A stretch of 64,000 nt of DNA, taken from assembly GCF_018614575.1 (NCBI RefSeq), contig NZ_JAGGOJ010000016.1, forward strand, positions 62,001 to 126,000, given 5' to 3'. This document shows, piece by piece, positions 7,359-15,693 of this stretch. The notes under the pieces are model-generated. The model was not told where the DNA came from and did not search any database. It was given only the letters and a program-made list of their open reading frames with translations. Position 1 is the first letter of the stretch. Every line of letters begins with the position of its first letter. The position numbers and the translations under genes are program-made. The stretch comes from Streptomyces sp. ISL-10 (lineage in GTDB: Bacteria > Actinomycetota > Actinomycetes > Streptomycetales > Streptomycetaceae).

Positions 7359-8387
7359 ATGACGGTTCGAGCAGCAGTGGCAGGGGCGAGCGGGTACGCG
7401 GGCGGTGAGCTGCTCCGACTGCTGCTGGCCCACCCTGAGGTGGAGATCGGTGCTCTGACCGCCAACTCCAACGCGGGCCGGCCCCTCGGCGCACTGCAGC
7501 CGCATCTGCTGCCGCTCGCCGGCCGGGTGCTCCGGCCGACGACCGCCGACGCCCTCGCTGGCCACGACGTCGTCTTCCTCGCCCTCCCGCACGGCCAGTC
7601 AGCCGCCGTTGCCGAGCAGCTCGGCGACGACGTCCTCGTCGTCGACATGGGCGCCGACTTCCGGCTCCGGGACGCCGCCGACTGGGAGAGGTTCTACGGC
7701 TCCGAGCACGCCGGGACCTGGCCGTACGGCCTCCCCGAACTGCCGGGTGCCCGCGCCGCGCTGGAGGGGTCCAAGCGCATCGCGGTACCCGGTTGCTACC
7801 CCACCGCCGTCTCGCTCGCGCTCTTCCCGGCGTACGCGGCGGGCCTCGCCGAGCCCGAGGCCGTGATCACCGCCGCGAGCGGCACCTCCGGCGCGGGCAA
7901 GGCACTCAAGCCCCACCTCCTCGGCTCCGAGGTGATGGGCTCCATGAGCCCGTACGGGGTCGGCGGCGGCCACCGCCACACCCCCGAGATGATCCAGAAC
8001 CTCAGCGCGGCGGCAGGCGAGCGGGTCACCGTCTCCTTCACACCCACGCTCGCGCCGATGCCCCGCGGCATCCTCGCCACCTGCTCCGCCAAGGCCGTAC
8101 CGGGCACCACCGCGCAGGACGTGCGCGCCGCCTACGAAAAGGCCCTCGCCGACGAGCCGTTCGCGCACCTGCTCCCCGAGGGCCAGTGGCCCGCGACGGC
8201 GTCGGTGTACGGGTCCAACGCCGCACAGATCCAGGTGGCGTACGACGAGGCGGCCGGCCGCATCATCGCGATCAGCGCCATCGACAACCTCACCAAGGGC
8301 ACCGCCGGCGGCGCGGTGCAGAGTATGAACATCGCCCTCGGGTTCGCCGAGGGAACCGGTCTTTCCACGATTGGAGTTGCGCCGTGA
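7359..8387 (+). CDS. argC: N-acetyl-gamma-glutamyl-phosphate reductase
   Basis: A 342-residue protein for the third step of arginine synthesis: NADPH-dependent reduction of N-acetylglutamyl phosphate to the semialdehyde. The N-terminal Rossmann motif is VAGASGYAGGELLRLLLAHP. The catalytic cysteine is in AVPGCYPTAVSLAL (~150), and the AASGTSGAGK and SMSPYGVGGGHRHTPEM segments line the active site. Length is normal. The ATG has a strong GAGGAGGA 7 nt upstream. It leads argCJBDR; the next gene starts on a GTGA overlap. Confidence 0.97.
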   Translation: MTVRAAVAGASGYAGGELLRLLLAHPEVEIGALTANSNAGRPLGALQPHLLPLAGRVLRPTTADALAGHDVVFLALPHGQSAAVAEQLGDDVLVVDMGADFRLRDAADWERFYGSEHAGTWPYGLPELPGARAALEGSKRIAVPGCYPTAVSLALFPAYAAGLAEPEAVITAASGTSGAGKALKPHLLGSEVMGSMSPYGVGGGHRHTPEMIQNLSAAAGERVTVSFTPTLAPMPRGILATCSAKAVPGTTAQDVRAAYEKALADEPFAHLLPEGQWPATASVYGSNAAQIQVAYDEAAGRIIAISAIDNLTKGTAGGAVQSMNIALGFAEGTGLSTIGVAP

Positions 8388-9535
8388 GCGTGACCGCAGG
8401 GAAGGGATTCACGGCAGCGGGCATCGCCGCCGGAATCAAGCAGAACGGCAACCCGGACCTCGCCCTCGTGGTCAACAACGGGCCGCGCCGCGCCGCCGCG
8501 GGCGTCTTCACCTCCAACCGCGTCAAGGCCGCGCCGGTCCTGTGGTCCGAGCAGGTCATCAAGGGCGGCGAGGTCACGGCCGTGGTGCTCAACTCCGGCG
8601 GCGCCAACGCCTGTACGGGCCCCAAGGGCTTCCAGGACACCCACACCACCGCCGAGAAGGCGGCCGACGTCCTCGGCATCGGCGCGGGCGAGGTCGCCGT
8701 CGCCTCCACCGGCCTGATCGGCGTCCTGCTCCCCATGGACAAGCTCCTGCCCGGCATCGAGCAGGCCGCGGCCCAGCTCAGCGAACACGGCGGTGAGAAG
8801 GCCGCCATCGCCATCAAGACCACCGACACGGTCCACAAGACCGCCGTCGTCACCAAGGACGCCTGGACGGTCGGCGGCATGGCCAAGGGCGCCGGCATGC
8901 TCGCCCCCGGACTCGCCACCATGCTCGTCGTCCTCACCACCGACGCCGACCTCGATGCCGCCACCCTGGACAAGGCGCTGCGCGACGCGACCCGGCAGAC
9001 CTTCGACCGGGTCGACTCCGACGGCTGCATGTCGACCAACGACACCGTGCTGCTGCTCGCCTCCGGCGCGTCCGGCGCGAAGCCCGCGTACCAGGAGTTC
9101 GCCGAGGCCGTACGCACGGTGTGCGACGACCTCGCGAGGCAGCTGATCGGCGACGCGGAGGGCGCGTCCAAGGACATCCGCATCGAGGTGATCAACGCGG
9201 CGACCGAGGACGACGCCGTCGAGGTCGGCCGCTCCATCGCCCGCAACAACCTCCTCAAGTGCGCCATCCACGGTGAGGACCCCAACTGGGGCCGGGTGCT
9301 CTCCGCCATCGGCACCACCACCGCGGCTTTCGAGCCCGATCAGCTCAACGTCGCCATCAACGGCGTCTGGGTCTGCAGATACGGCTCCGTCGGCGAGGAC
9401 CGCGACCTGGTCGACATGCGCTACCGCGAGGTGCGCATCACCGCGGACCTGGCCGCGGGCACCGAGTCCGCCGTCATCTGGGCCAACGATCTGACGGCCG
9501 ACTACGTCCACGAGAACAGCGCGTACAGCTCATGA
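8384..9535 (+). CDS. argJ: Bifunctional glutamate N-acetyltransferase / amino-acid acetyltransferase
   Basis: A 383-residue ornithine acetyltransferase that recycles the acetyl group from N-acetylornithine to glutamate and may also start the pathway with acetyl-CoA. The precursor is self-cleaved before a threonine in the KGAGMLAPGLATMLV segment (~190); the family threonine is present. Other landmarks are VVNNGPRRAAAGVFTSNRVK, NSGGANACTGPKGF and HGEDPNWGRVLSAIG. The GTG start overlaps the argC stop (GTGA). The stop overlaps the argB start (ATGA), so the three genes should be translationally coupled. Confidence 0.96.
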   Translation: MSVTAGKGFTAAGIAAGIKQNGNPDLALVVNNGPRRAAAGVFTSNRVKAAPVLWSEQVIKGGEVTAVVLNSGGANACTGPKGFQDTHTTAEKAADVLGIGAGEVAVASTGLIGVLLPMDKLLPGIEQAAAQLSEHGGEKAAIAIKTTDTVHKTAVVTKDAWTVGGMAKGAGMLAPGLATMLVVLTTDADLDAATLDKALRDATRQTFDRVDSDGCMSTNDTVLLLASGASGAKPAYQEFAEAVRTVCDDLARQLIGDAEGASKDIRIEVINAATEDDAVEVGRSIARNNLLKCAIHGEDPNWGRVLSAIGTTTAAFEPDQLNVAINGVWVCRYGSVGEDRDLVDMRYREVRITADLAAGTESAVIWANDLTADYVHENSAYSS

Positions 9536-10431
9536 GCACGACGAGGAAGCACACCGCACTGCCCAAGGCGCAGATCCTCATCGAGGCGCTGCCCTGGCTG
9601 ACCCGGCACAACGGCAAGATCGTCGTCATCAAGTTCGGCGGCAACGCCATGGTCGACGAGGAGCTCAAGGCCGCCTTCGCGCAGGACGTCGTCTTCCTGC
9701 GGCACGCGGGGCTCAGGCCCGTCGTGGTGCACGGCGGCGGTCCGCAGATCTCCGCGGCGCTCGACCGGCACGGCCTGATCAGCGAGTTCAAGGCCGGCCT
9801 GCGGGTCACCACTCCCGAGGCCATGGACGTCGTGCGGATGGTGCTCGCCGGACAGGTCCAGCGCGAGCTGGTCGGCCTGCTCAATCAGCACGGCCCGCTC
9901 GCCGTCGGCCTCACCGGCGAGGACGCCCACACCATCACTGCCACCAGGCATCAGCCGCGCATCGACGGGGAACTCGTCGACATCGGCCGGGTCGGCGAAA
10001 TCACCGAGATCGACACCGGAGCCGTCGAGGCGCTGCTCGCCGACGGACGCATCCCGGTGATCTCCTCGATCGCCCGCTCACAGGACGACGCACATGTCTA
10101 CAACGTCAATGCTGATACGGCGGCTGCGGCACTCGCTGCGTCGCTGGGCGCCGAGACGCTGATGGTCCTTACGGACGTCGAGGGCCTGTACGAGGACTGG
10201 CCCCACAGCGACGAGGTGATCAGCCGCCTCACCGCCACCCAGCTGGAGAAGCTCCTGCCCGATCTCTCCAGCGGCATGGTCCCCAAGATGGAGGGCTGCC
10301 TGCACGCCGTGCGCAACGGGGTCAACACGGCCCGGGTGATCGACGGCCGGGTCCAGCACTCGATCCTGCTGGAGATCTTTACCGACGAGGGCATTGGCAC
10401 GATGGTCGTGCCGGACGGACAGGGGGAGTGA
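9532..10431 (+). CDS. argB: Acetylglutamate kinase
   Basis: A 299-residue amino-acid kinase that phosphorylates N-acetylglutamate and is normally the arginine-feedback-inhibited step. Family motifs are VIKFGGNAMVD (phosphate-binding lysine), VVHGGGPQIS, GLTGEDAHTI, VYNVNADTAAAALA and SSGMVPKMEGCLHAV. The N-terminal extension (~25 residues, LPKAQILIEALPWLTRHNGK) is the helix that in arginine-sensitive enzymes makes a hexamer, so feedback control is likely. It overlaps argJ by 4 nt. The next gene starts one base after its stop. Confidence 0.97.
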   Translation: MSTTRKHTALPKAQILIEALPWLTRHNGKIVVIKFGGNAMVDEELKAAFAQDVVFLRHAGLRPVVVHGGGPQISAALDRHGLISEFKAGLRVTTPEAMDVVRMVLAGQVQRELVGLLNQHGPLAVGLTGEDAHTITATRHQPRIDGELVDIGRVGEITEIDTGAVEALLADGRIPVISSIARSQDDAHVYNVNADTAAAALAASLGAETLMVLTDVEGLYEDWPHSDEVISRLTATQLEKLLPDLSSGMVPKMEGCLHAVRNGVNTARVIDGRVQHSILLEIFTDEGIGTMVVPDGQGE

Positions 10432-10432
10432 C

Positions 10433-11629
10433 ATGAGCAACCAGGAGCTCACGCACCGGTGGCAGGGCGTGATGACGGACAACTACGGCACACCGAAGCT
10501 GGCGCTGGTCCGCGGCGAGGGCACCAAGGTCTGGGACGCCGACGGCACCGAGTACACCGACTTCGTCGGCGGCATCGCGGTCAACGCACTGGGCCACGCC
10601 CACCCGGCGATCGTCGAGGCCGTCTCCCGCCAGGTCGCCTCCCTCGGCCACGTCTCCAACCTCTTCGTCGCCGAGCCGCCCGTCGCGCTCGCCGAGCGGC
10701 TGATCCAGCTCTTCGGCCGCCAGGGGCGGGTCTACTTCGCGAACTCCGGCGCCGAGGCCAACGAGGCCGCCTTCAAGATCGGCCGGCTCACCGGACGCCG
10801 GCACATGGTCGCGACGACCGGCGGGTTCCACGGCCGGACGATGGGCGCCCTCGCGCTGACCGGACAGCCCGCCAAGCAGCAGCCGTTCCTGCCGCTGCCC
10901 CCGGACGTCACCCATGTCCCCTACGGCGACGCCGAGGCTCTGCGCGCGGCCGTCACCGAGGAAACCGCCCTGGTGATCATCGAGCCCATCCAGGGCGAGA
11001 ACGGCGTGGTCGTACCGCCCAAGGGGTATCTGGAGGCCGCCCGGGAGATCACCCGGGCCACCGGCACGCTGCTGGTCCTCGACGAGGTCCAGACCGGCAT
11101 CGGCCGGACCGGGCACTGGTTCGAGTACCAGGCGCACCAGGGCGTCGAGCCCGACATCGTCACGCTGGCCAAGGGCCTCGGCGGCGGACTGCCGATCGGT
11201 GCGACCGTCGTCTTCGGCGCGGCGGCCGACCTGCTGAAGCCGGGTCAGCACGGGACGACGTTCGGCGGCAACCCCGTCGCCTGCGCCGCCGGACTCGCCG
11301 TTGTCGACACCCTCGCGGCCGACGGCGTCCTCGACTCGGTCAAGCGGCTCGGCGAGAAACTGCGCGACGGAATCGAGGGGCTGGGGCACCCGGCCGTCTC
11401 CCATGTCCGTGGCAGCGGCCTGCTGCTGGGTATCGTGCTCACCGGACCGCTCGCACCGAAGGTGCAGCAGGCGGCCCAGGATGCGGGTTTCCTGGTGAAC
11501 GCCCCCGCGCCCGATGTCGTACGGCTCATGCCGGCCCTGATCATCGGTGACGCCGAGGTGGACGCGTTCCTCCGGGCTCTGCCCGGCATCCTCGACGCGA
11601 GCAACGGGGAAGGACAAGCCGGAGAATGA
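10433..11629 (+). CDS. argD: Acetylornithine aminotransferase
   Basis: A 398-residue class III PLP aminotransferase that makes N-acetylornithine from the semialdehyde. Landmarks: YTDFVGGIAVNALGHAHP near the N-terminus, YFANSGAEANEAAFKIGR, GGFHGRTMGAL, VLDEVQTGIGRTG and the PLP lysine in TLAKGLGGGLPIGATV. GNPVACAAGLAV is also clear. The ATG at 10433 has an AGGGGGA site just upstream and lies two bases after the argB stop. In other bacteria this enzyme can also act on succinyl-diaminopimelate; nothing here addresses that. Confidence 0.97.
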   Translation: MSNQELTHRWQGVMTDNYGTPKLALVRGEGTKVWDADGTEYTDFVGGIAVNALGHAHPAIVEAVSRQVASLGHVSNLFVAEPPVALAERLIQLFGRQGRVYFANSGAEANEAAFKIGRLTGRRHMVATTGGFHGRTMGALALTGQPAKQQPFLPLPPDVTHVPYGDAEALRAAVTEETALVIIEPIQGENGVVVPPKGYLEAAREITRATGTLLVLDEVQTGIGRTGHWFEYQAHQGVEPDIVTLAKGLGGGLPIGATVVFGAAADLLKPGQHGTTFGGNPVACAAGLAVVDTLAADGVLDSVKRLGEKLRDGIEGLGHPAVSHVRGSGLLLGIVLTGPLAPKVQQAAQDAGFLVNAPAPDVVRLMPALIIGDAEVDAFLRALPGILDASNGEGQAGE

Positions 11630-11636
11630 GACGACG

Positions 11637-12182
11637 ATGACAGAGGCCCGGTACCCCGAAAGCGCTGAGCACGGCGGACCCGCCGTACCGCAGACCCGCA
11701 CGGCCCGCCACCGCCGGATCGTGGACATCCTCAACCGTCAGCCGGTGCGCTCCCAGAGCCAACTGGCAAAGCTCCTCGCGGACAACGGGCTGAGCGTCAC
11801 GCAGGCGACGCTCTCCCGCGACCTCGACGAGCTGGGCGCGGTGAAGATCCGCAACACCGGTGGCGAGCTGATCTACGCGGTGCCCAGCGAGGGTGGCTTC
11901 CGCACCCCGCAGGCTCCGCTGGGCGAATCCGCGAAGGAGGAGCGCATGCGGCGCCTCTCCGCCGAGCTGCTCATCTCCGCGGAGGCGTCGGCGAATCTCG
12001 TGGTGTTGCGGACGCCGCCGGGCGCGGCCCAGTTCCTGGCTTCCGCCATCGACCAGGCCGAACTGCACGACATCCTCGGCACGATCGCGGGTGACGACAC
12101 CCTGATGCTGATCAGCCGGGACCCGGCCGGCGGCCAGGCGCTCGCGGACCATCTCCTGCGGCTGGCCCAGAAGGAGCGCTGA
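11637..12182 (+). CDS. argR: Arginine repressor
   Basis: A 181-residue ArgR. Residues ~20-95 form the winged helix (RIVDILNRQPVRSQSQLAKLL, then VTQATLSRDLDELGAVK). The C-terminal ~105-180 holds the arginine-binding hexamerisation domain with VVLRTPPGAAQFLASAIDQ and the GTIAGDDTLMLI segment containing the conserved GDDT. ArgR with arginine represses arg promoters. It is the last gene of argCJBDR, 7 nt after argD, so it is autoregulated through the argC promoter if the operon is read through. An upstream in-frame start inside argD is not supported. A strong hairpin follows. Confidence 0.96.
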   Translation: MTEARYPESAEHGGPAVPQTRTARHRRIVDILNRQPVRSQSQLAKLLADNGLSVTQATLSRDLDELGAVKIRNTGGELIYAVPSEGGFRTPQAPLGESAKEERMRRLSAELLISAEASANLVVLRTPPGAAQFLASAIDQAELHDILGTIAGDDTLMLISRDPAGGQALADHLLRLAQKER

Positions 12183-12195
12183 CCCGATACGCCAT

Positions 12196-12221
12196 GGCCC
12201 CGCCCCTCGGGGGGCGGGGCC
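12196..12221. terminator. Bidirectional hairpin between argR and the convergent PPOX-like gene
   Basis: A perfect 11-bp stem GGCCCCGCCCC / GGGGCGGGGCC with loop TCGG, located 13 nt after the argR stop and 8 nt after the stop of the opposite gene. No U-tract. Confidence 0.75.
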
Positions 12222-12229
12222 GTCGCGTG

Positions 12230-12832
12230 CTATTCGGCGAGGGCGGCCGAGGGCAGGGGCGGCAGCGGGAGCGGGAGCCCCGGCAGGCCGTCGATGCTCG
12301 TCGCGATGTGCTCCTTCTTGGCGAAGTACGCGTCCAGCGAGGCGTCGTCCTCGCGCGCGAAACGCTTCCCGTGCAGGTCGCGGTCCTCGTCGTACGTCAT
12401 GAAGGGCACCCCGTACCCGCAGGTGTCCCGGATCAGCTCGGCCCTCACCACGATGACGGCGCGCAGCCCGTGCGGCACCGGGTCGATGCCGGGGAAGTGT
12501 GCGAGCAGCTCCGCCCAGCGCTCGTCGTCCCGGAAGACCGGCTCCCCGCGCCCGTGCACACGCACGATGTCGGGCGGGCCCTGGAAGGCGCACCACATGA
12601 GCGTGATGCGCCCGTTCTCGCGCAGATGGGCGATCGTCTCGGCGTTGCTGCCGGCGAAGTCGAGGTAGGCGACGGTCTGTTCGTCGATGACGGCGAAGGA
12701 GCCCTTCAGGCCCTTGGGGGAGAGGTTGACCGTCCCCTCCCCGTCGAGCGGCGCGGTGGCCGTGAAGAAGAGCGGTTGGGCCTCGATGAAGGCGCGGAGT
12801 CTTCCGTCTATGTGTTCATACGTCTTTCCCAT
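12230..12832 (-). CDS. Pyridoxamine 5'-phosphate oxidase-like family protein
   Basis: A 200-residue split-barrel protein. Family segments: FIEAQPLFFTATAPLDGEGTVNLSPKG near the N-terminus (split by a short loop), NAETIAHLRENGRITLMWCAFQG, then RVHGRGEPVFRDDERWAEL and DTCGYGVPFMTYDEDR. The latter groups belong to the branch annotated as pyridoxamine 5'-phosphate oxidase family, a likely flavin-binding oxidoreductase of unknown substrate. Distinct from the shorter PPOX-class protein at 4726-5133. The ATG at 12832 (MGKTYEHIDGRLR) sits at the domain start; a longer frame upstream is antisense to the HEAT gene's end only. It converges on argR. Confidence 0.85.
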   Translation of the reverse strand: MGKTYEHIDGRLRAFIEAQPLFFTATAPLDGEGTVNLSPKGLKGSFAVIDEQTVAYLDFAGSNAETIAHLRENGRITLMWCAFQGPPDIVRVHGRGEPVFRDDERWAELLAHFPGIDPVPHGLRAVIVVRAELIRDTCGYGVPFMTYDEDRDLHGKRFAREDDASLDAYFAKKEHIATSIDGLPGLPLPLPPLPSAALAE

Positions 12833-12873
12833 GGGGTAATTCTCCCGTGGCCGGTGTCGCCCGGACCGGTGTT

Positions 12874-14280
12874 TCAGCTCCTGAGACCGAGGCGGCCCCG
12901 CAACACCGTCATGACGAAGTCGCTGAACAGGTGCGTGCACTGGTGCAACAGCGCCTCCAGTTCCCCCCGTACGCCGGGGTCGACGGGCTGAAGTGCGTCC
13001 ACCCAGCGCCGCTCCTGCACGCAGGCCGCCCCGTTCTGCCGCAGCGCCGGGTCCGGATCGGTCAACACGGCGACCGCCGCGCGCAGTTCGGTGAGCCCGC
13101 CGTGTTCCTTCAGCAGCCGGAACGCCGCACGGCGCGTGTGGACCGGCCGTGTTGGCGCGAGCCGCTCGAACAGCAGGTCGGCCGGAAACCGGCGGGCCAG
13201 CGGCAGGAGCGCCCGCGTCGCTTCCCGGGCCACGGCCGCCGAAGGGTCGTCGACCAGCGGCAGTACGCGATCCGCCGGCACCGCGTCGAGCAGTCGCAGA
13301 CCGGCGGTGGCCTGGGCGCGCACGGCGGCGACGGGGTGCGTCAGAAAGGTGCGGAGCAGGCCGGCGTCCTCGCGCCTGCCGCACTCGGCGAGTCCGGTCA
13401 TCGCATACGGCGCGATCCCGGCCGGGTCGGCGCACAGTTCGAGGTAGCGGGCGTGCGGGTCACCGCCGTCCTGGCTCACCAGCCAGCGGGCGCAGGCGCG
13501 CACCAGGGGCGAGCGGTCGACCAGGTGGGCGGCCGCCTCCGCCGCCCGGCCCGCCCGCCGCAGCGCGGTGACTCCGGCGGAGCGTACGAGCGGAGCCCGG
13601 GCGCCCAGCAGGACGTCGACGCTCTCCCCGCACTCCGCGCCGTCCGCCAGTGCGGCGAGCGCGGCGTCCGACCACCAGCGGGCCGACGCGGGGTCCAGGT
13701 CGTCGGCGGCCCGCCGCGCCAGTTCCCGGACGCCGAGCAAGCCCTCGTCAAGGGTGATGCGGGCGGCGAGCCGTCGTGCGGCCGTGTCCCGGCTGTCGCG
13801 GAGCCCCGCGAGTGCGGGATACGGGGGAGTGCGCAGGGCGGCTTCGAACCGGTCGCGTGCCCACGTGCCCTGCTCGCGGCGCCCGACGCGCAGCACCAGC
13901 GGGGTGAGCGTCCGCAGGGTCTCCTCCGTGGCGGCCGCCAGCCGCTCCGCCAGGAGCCGGCGAGCGCACTCGCGCACGGCCTCGGCCCAGTCCGCGCAGC
14001 GCACCACGACCAGGTACCAGAAGGCCGGTGCGTCGAGCCCTGCGCGGAGGGCGGCTTCCCGGACCCGGCCGTCGGGGTGGCACAGGGCGGTCTCCGGGCA
14101 GGCACTGAGCCGGGCGGCGGCCCTGGGGTCGTACCAGGCGGAATGCCGGACCCCGTGGTCGAGCGCGGTCCAGCAGGCGGGGTCCTCGAAGCTGAGGACC
14201 CGGCTCGCCGGCAGGCCGTCGGCCAGGTGTCGTGCCGATTCGTGTCCGGCCCTGGCGTCCCAGCGTCTTCCTGCGCGCAC
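12874..14280 (-). CDS. HEAT-repeat protein of unknown function
   Basis: A 468-residue, helix-rich protein made largely of HEAT-like repeats: LRDSRDTAARRLAARI, SAGVTALRRAGRAAEAAAHL, THPVAAVRAQATAGLRLL, DPSAAVAREATRALLPLARR and VLTDPDPALRQNGAACV show the helix-turn-helix units. HEAT arrays usually mediate protein or nucleic-acid contacts. No enzyme motif is visible. The GTG at 14280 is preferred because GAGGGGGA precedes it by 5 nt and the repeats begin soon after; the open frame continues antisense through argG but that part has no protein-like features. It runs toward the PPOX-like gene, 41 nt downstream. Confidence 0.75.
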   Translation of the reverse strand: MRAGRRWDARAGHESARHLADGLPASRVLSFEDPACWTALDHGVRHSAWYDPRAAARLSACPETALCHPDGRVREAALRAGLDAPAFWYLVVVRCADWAEAVRECARRLLAERLAAATEETLRTLTPLVLRVGRREQGTWARDRFEAALRTPPYPALAGLRDSRDTAARRLAARITLDEGLLGVRELARRAADDLDPASARWWSDAALAALADGAECGESVDVLLGARAPLVRSAGVTALRRAGRAAEAAAHLVDRSPLVRACARWLVSQDGGDPHARYLELCADPAGIAPYAMTGLAECGRREDAGLLRTFLTHPVAAVRAQATAGLRLLDAVPADRVLPLVDDPSAAVAREATRALLPLARRFPADLLFERLAPTRPVHTRRAAFRLLKEHGGLTELRAAVAVLTDPDPALRQNGAACVQERRWVDALQPVDPGVRGELEALLHQCTHLFSDFVMTVLRGRLGLRS

Positions 14281-14353
14281 CGTGTCCCCCTCGGCTGTCG
14301 GTCCGCCGACTCTAGAAGTGGGGCACCGGTGTGACCAGCCATTTTCCCATCGA

Positions 14354-14390
14354 TTGACAAAACATACGGAGCACTGCATAGTTATACCCG
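14354..14390 (+). promoter_or_regulatory. argG promoter with ArgR-like box
   Basis: TTGACA (14354-14359), 17 nt, CATAGT (14377-14382). The stretch TGCATAGTTATACC (14375-14388) is AT-rich, overlaps the -10 and resembles an ARG box half-site region. Transcription would begin about 14389, giving a ~30 nt leader with AAGGAG before the GTG. Confidence 0.65.
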
Positions 14391-14418
14391 TCAGCGTTTG
14401 CACCGTAAGGAGAAACTC

Positions 14419-15612
14419 GTGACCGAGCGCGTCGTACTCGCCTACTCGGGCGGCCTTGACACCTCCGTCGCCATCGGCTGGATCGCCGAGGAGACGGGCG
14501 CCGAGGTCATCGCCGTTGCCGTGGACGTCGGCCAGGGCGGCGAGGACCTGGACGTCATCCGCAAGCGCGCGCTCGCCTGCGGTGCCGTGGAGGCTGAGGT
14601 CGCCGACGCCAAGGACGAATTCGCCGAGGAGTACTGCCTCCCCGCCATCAAGGCCAACGCCCTCTACATGGACCGCTACCCGCTGGTCTCCGCGCTCTCC
14701 CGGCCGACGATCGTCAAGCACCTCGTCGCCGCCGCGAAGAAGCACGGCGCCACCACCGTCGCCCACGGCTGCACCGGCAAGGGCAACGACCAGGTGCGGT
14801 TCGAGGCCGGCATCGTCGCCCTCGCCCCCGAGCTCAAGTGCATCGCCCCGGTCCGTGACTACGCGATGACCCGGGACAAGGCGATCGCCTTCTGCGAGGA
14901 GAAGCAGCTCCCGATCGCCACCACCAAGAAGTCGCCGTACTCCATCGACCAGAACGTCTTCGGACGGGCCGTCGAGACCGGCTTCCTGGAGGACATCTGG
15001 AACGCGCCGATCGAGGACATCTACGAGTACACCTCGAACCCGGCGGAGCCGCAGGAGGCCGACGAGGTGGTCATCACCTTCAAGGAAGGCGTCCCGGTCG
15101 CCGTCGACGGCAAGCCCGTCACCGTCCTGCAGGCCATCCAGCAGCTCAACGAGCGGGCCGGCGCCCAGGGCATCGGCCGCATCGACATGGTCGAGGACCG
15201 GCTTGTCGGCATCAAGTCCCGCGAGGTCTACGAGGCCCCGGGCGCGATCGCGCTGATCACCGCCCACCAGGAGCTGGAGAACGTCACGGTCGAGCGCGAG
15301 CTCGCCCGGTACAAGCGGCAGGTCGAGCAGCGCTGGGGCGAGCTCGTCTACGACGGCCTGTGGTTCTCCCCGCTCAAGCGGGCCCTGGACGGCTTCATCA
15401 ACGAGGCCAACCAGCACGTCAGCGGCGACATCCGGATGACGCTGCACGGCGGCCGGGCCGTCGTCACCGGCCGGAAGTCCGACGAGTCGCTGTACGACTT
15501 CAACCTCGCCACCTACGACTCGGGCGACACGTTCGACCAGTCCAAGGCGCAGGGCTTCATCGAGATCTTCGGCCTGTCGCAGAAGATCGCGGCCAAGAGG
15601 GACCTCGCGTAA
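14419..15612 (+). CDS. argG: Argininosuccinate synthase
   Basis: A 397-residue enzyme that joins citrulline and aspartate with ATP. The N-type ATP pyrophosphatase loop is at the start (VVLAYSGGLDTSVAIGW). HGCTGKGNDQVRFE and the aspartate/citrulline-binding KKSPYSIDQNVFGR and GIGRIDMVEDRLVGIKSRE segments follow. Length is normal. The GTG at 14419 has AAGGAG 7 nt upstream; the family begins right at VTERVVLAYSGG. It is divergent from the HEAT gene, with its own promoter, and is followed by argH 81 nt downstream. Confidence 0.97.
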   Translation: MTERVVLAYSGGLDTSVAIGWIAEETGAEVIAVAVDVGQGGEDLDVIRKRALACGAVEAEVADAKDEFAEEYCLPAIKANALYMDRYPLVSALSRPTIVKHLVAAAKKHGATTVAHGCTGKGNDQVRFEAGIVALAPELKCIAPVRDYAMTRDKAIAFCEEKQLPIATTKKSPYSIDQNVFGRAVETGFLEDIWNAPIEDIYEYTSNPAEPQEADEVVITFKEGVPVAVDGKPVTVLQAIQQLNERAGAQGIGRIDMVEDRLVGIKSREVYEAPGAIALITAHQELENVTVERELARYKRQVEQRWGELVYDGLWFSPLKRALDGFINEANQHVSGDIRMTLHGGRAVVTGRKSDESLYDFNLATYDSGDTFDQSKAQGFIEIFGLSQKIAAKRDLA

Positions 15613-15632
15613 CCCACACGCGTTGAACACAG

Positions 15633-15663
15633 CGCCTCCCCATTCTTTCGCGGCGGGGAGGCG
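15633..15663 (+). terminator. Hairpin between argG and argH
   Basis: A 9-bp stem CGCCTCCCC / GGGGAGGCG with a 13-nt loop, 21 nt after argG and just before the argH ribosome binding site (AAGGAG, 15680-15685). It could terminate some transcripts or adjust argG:argH ratio. Confidence 0.45.
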
Positions 15664-15693
15664 TCTTCACACTTCTCCCAAGGAGCAACAGCT

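Noticed and set aside
14281..15630. A long open frame on the minus strand through argG, continuous with the HEAT gene
   Set aside because: It is antisense to a firmly identified argG, with third-position bias of the plus strand; the HEAT protein starts at the GTG at 14280 with its own ribosome binding site.
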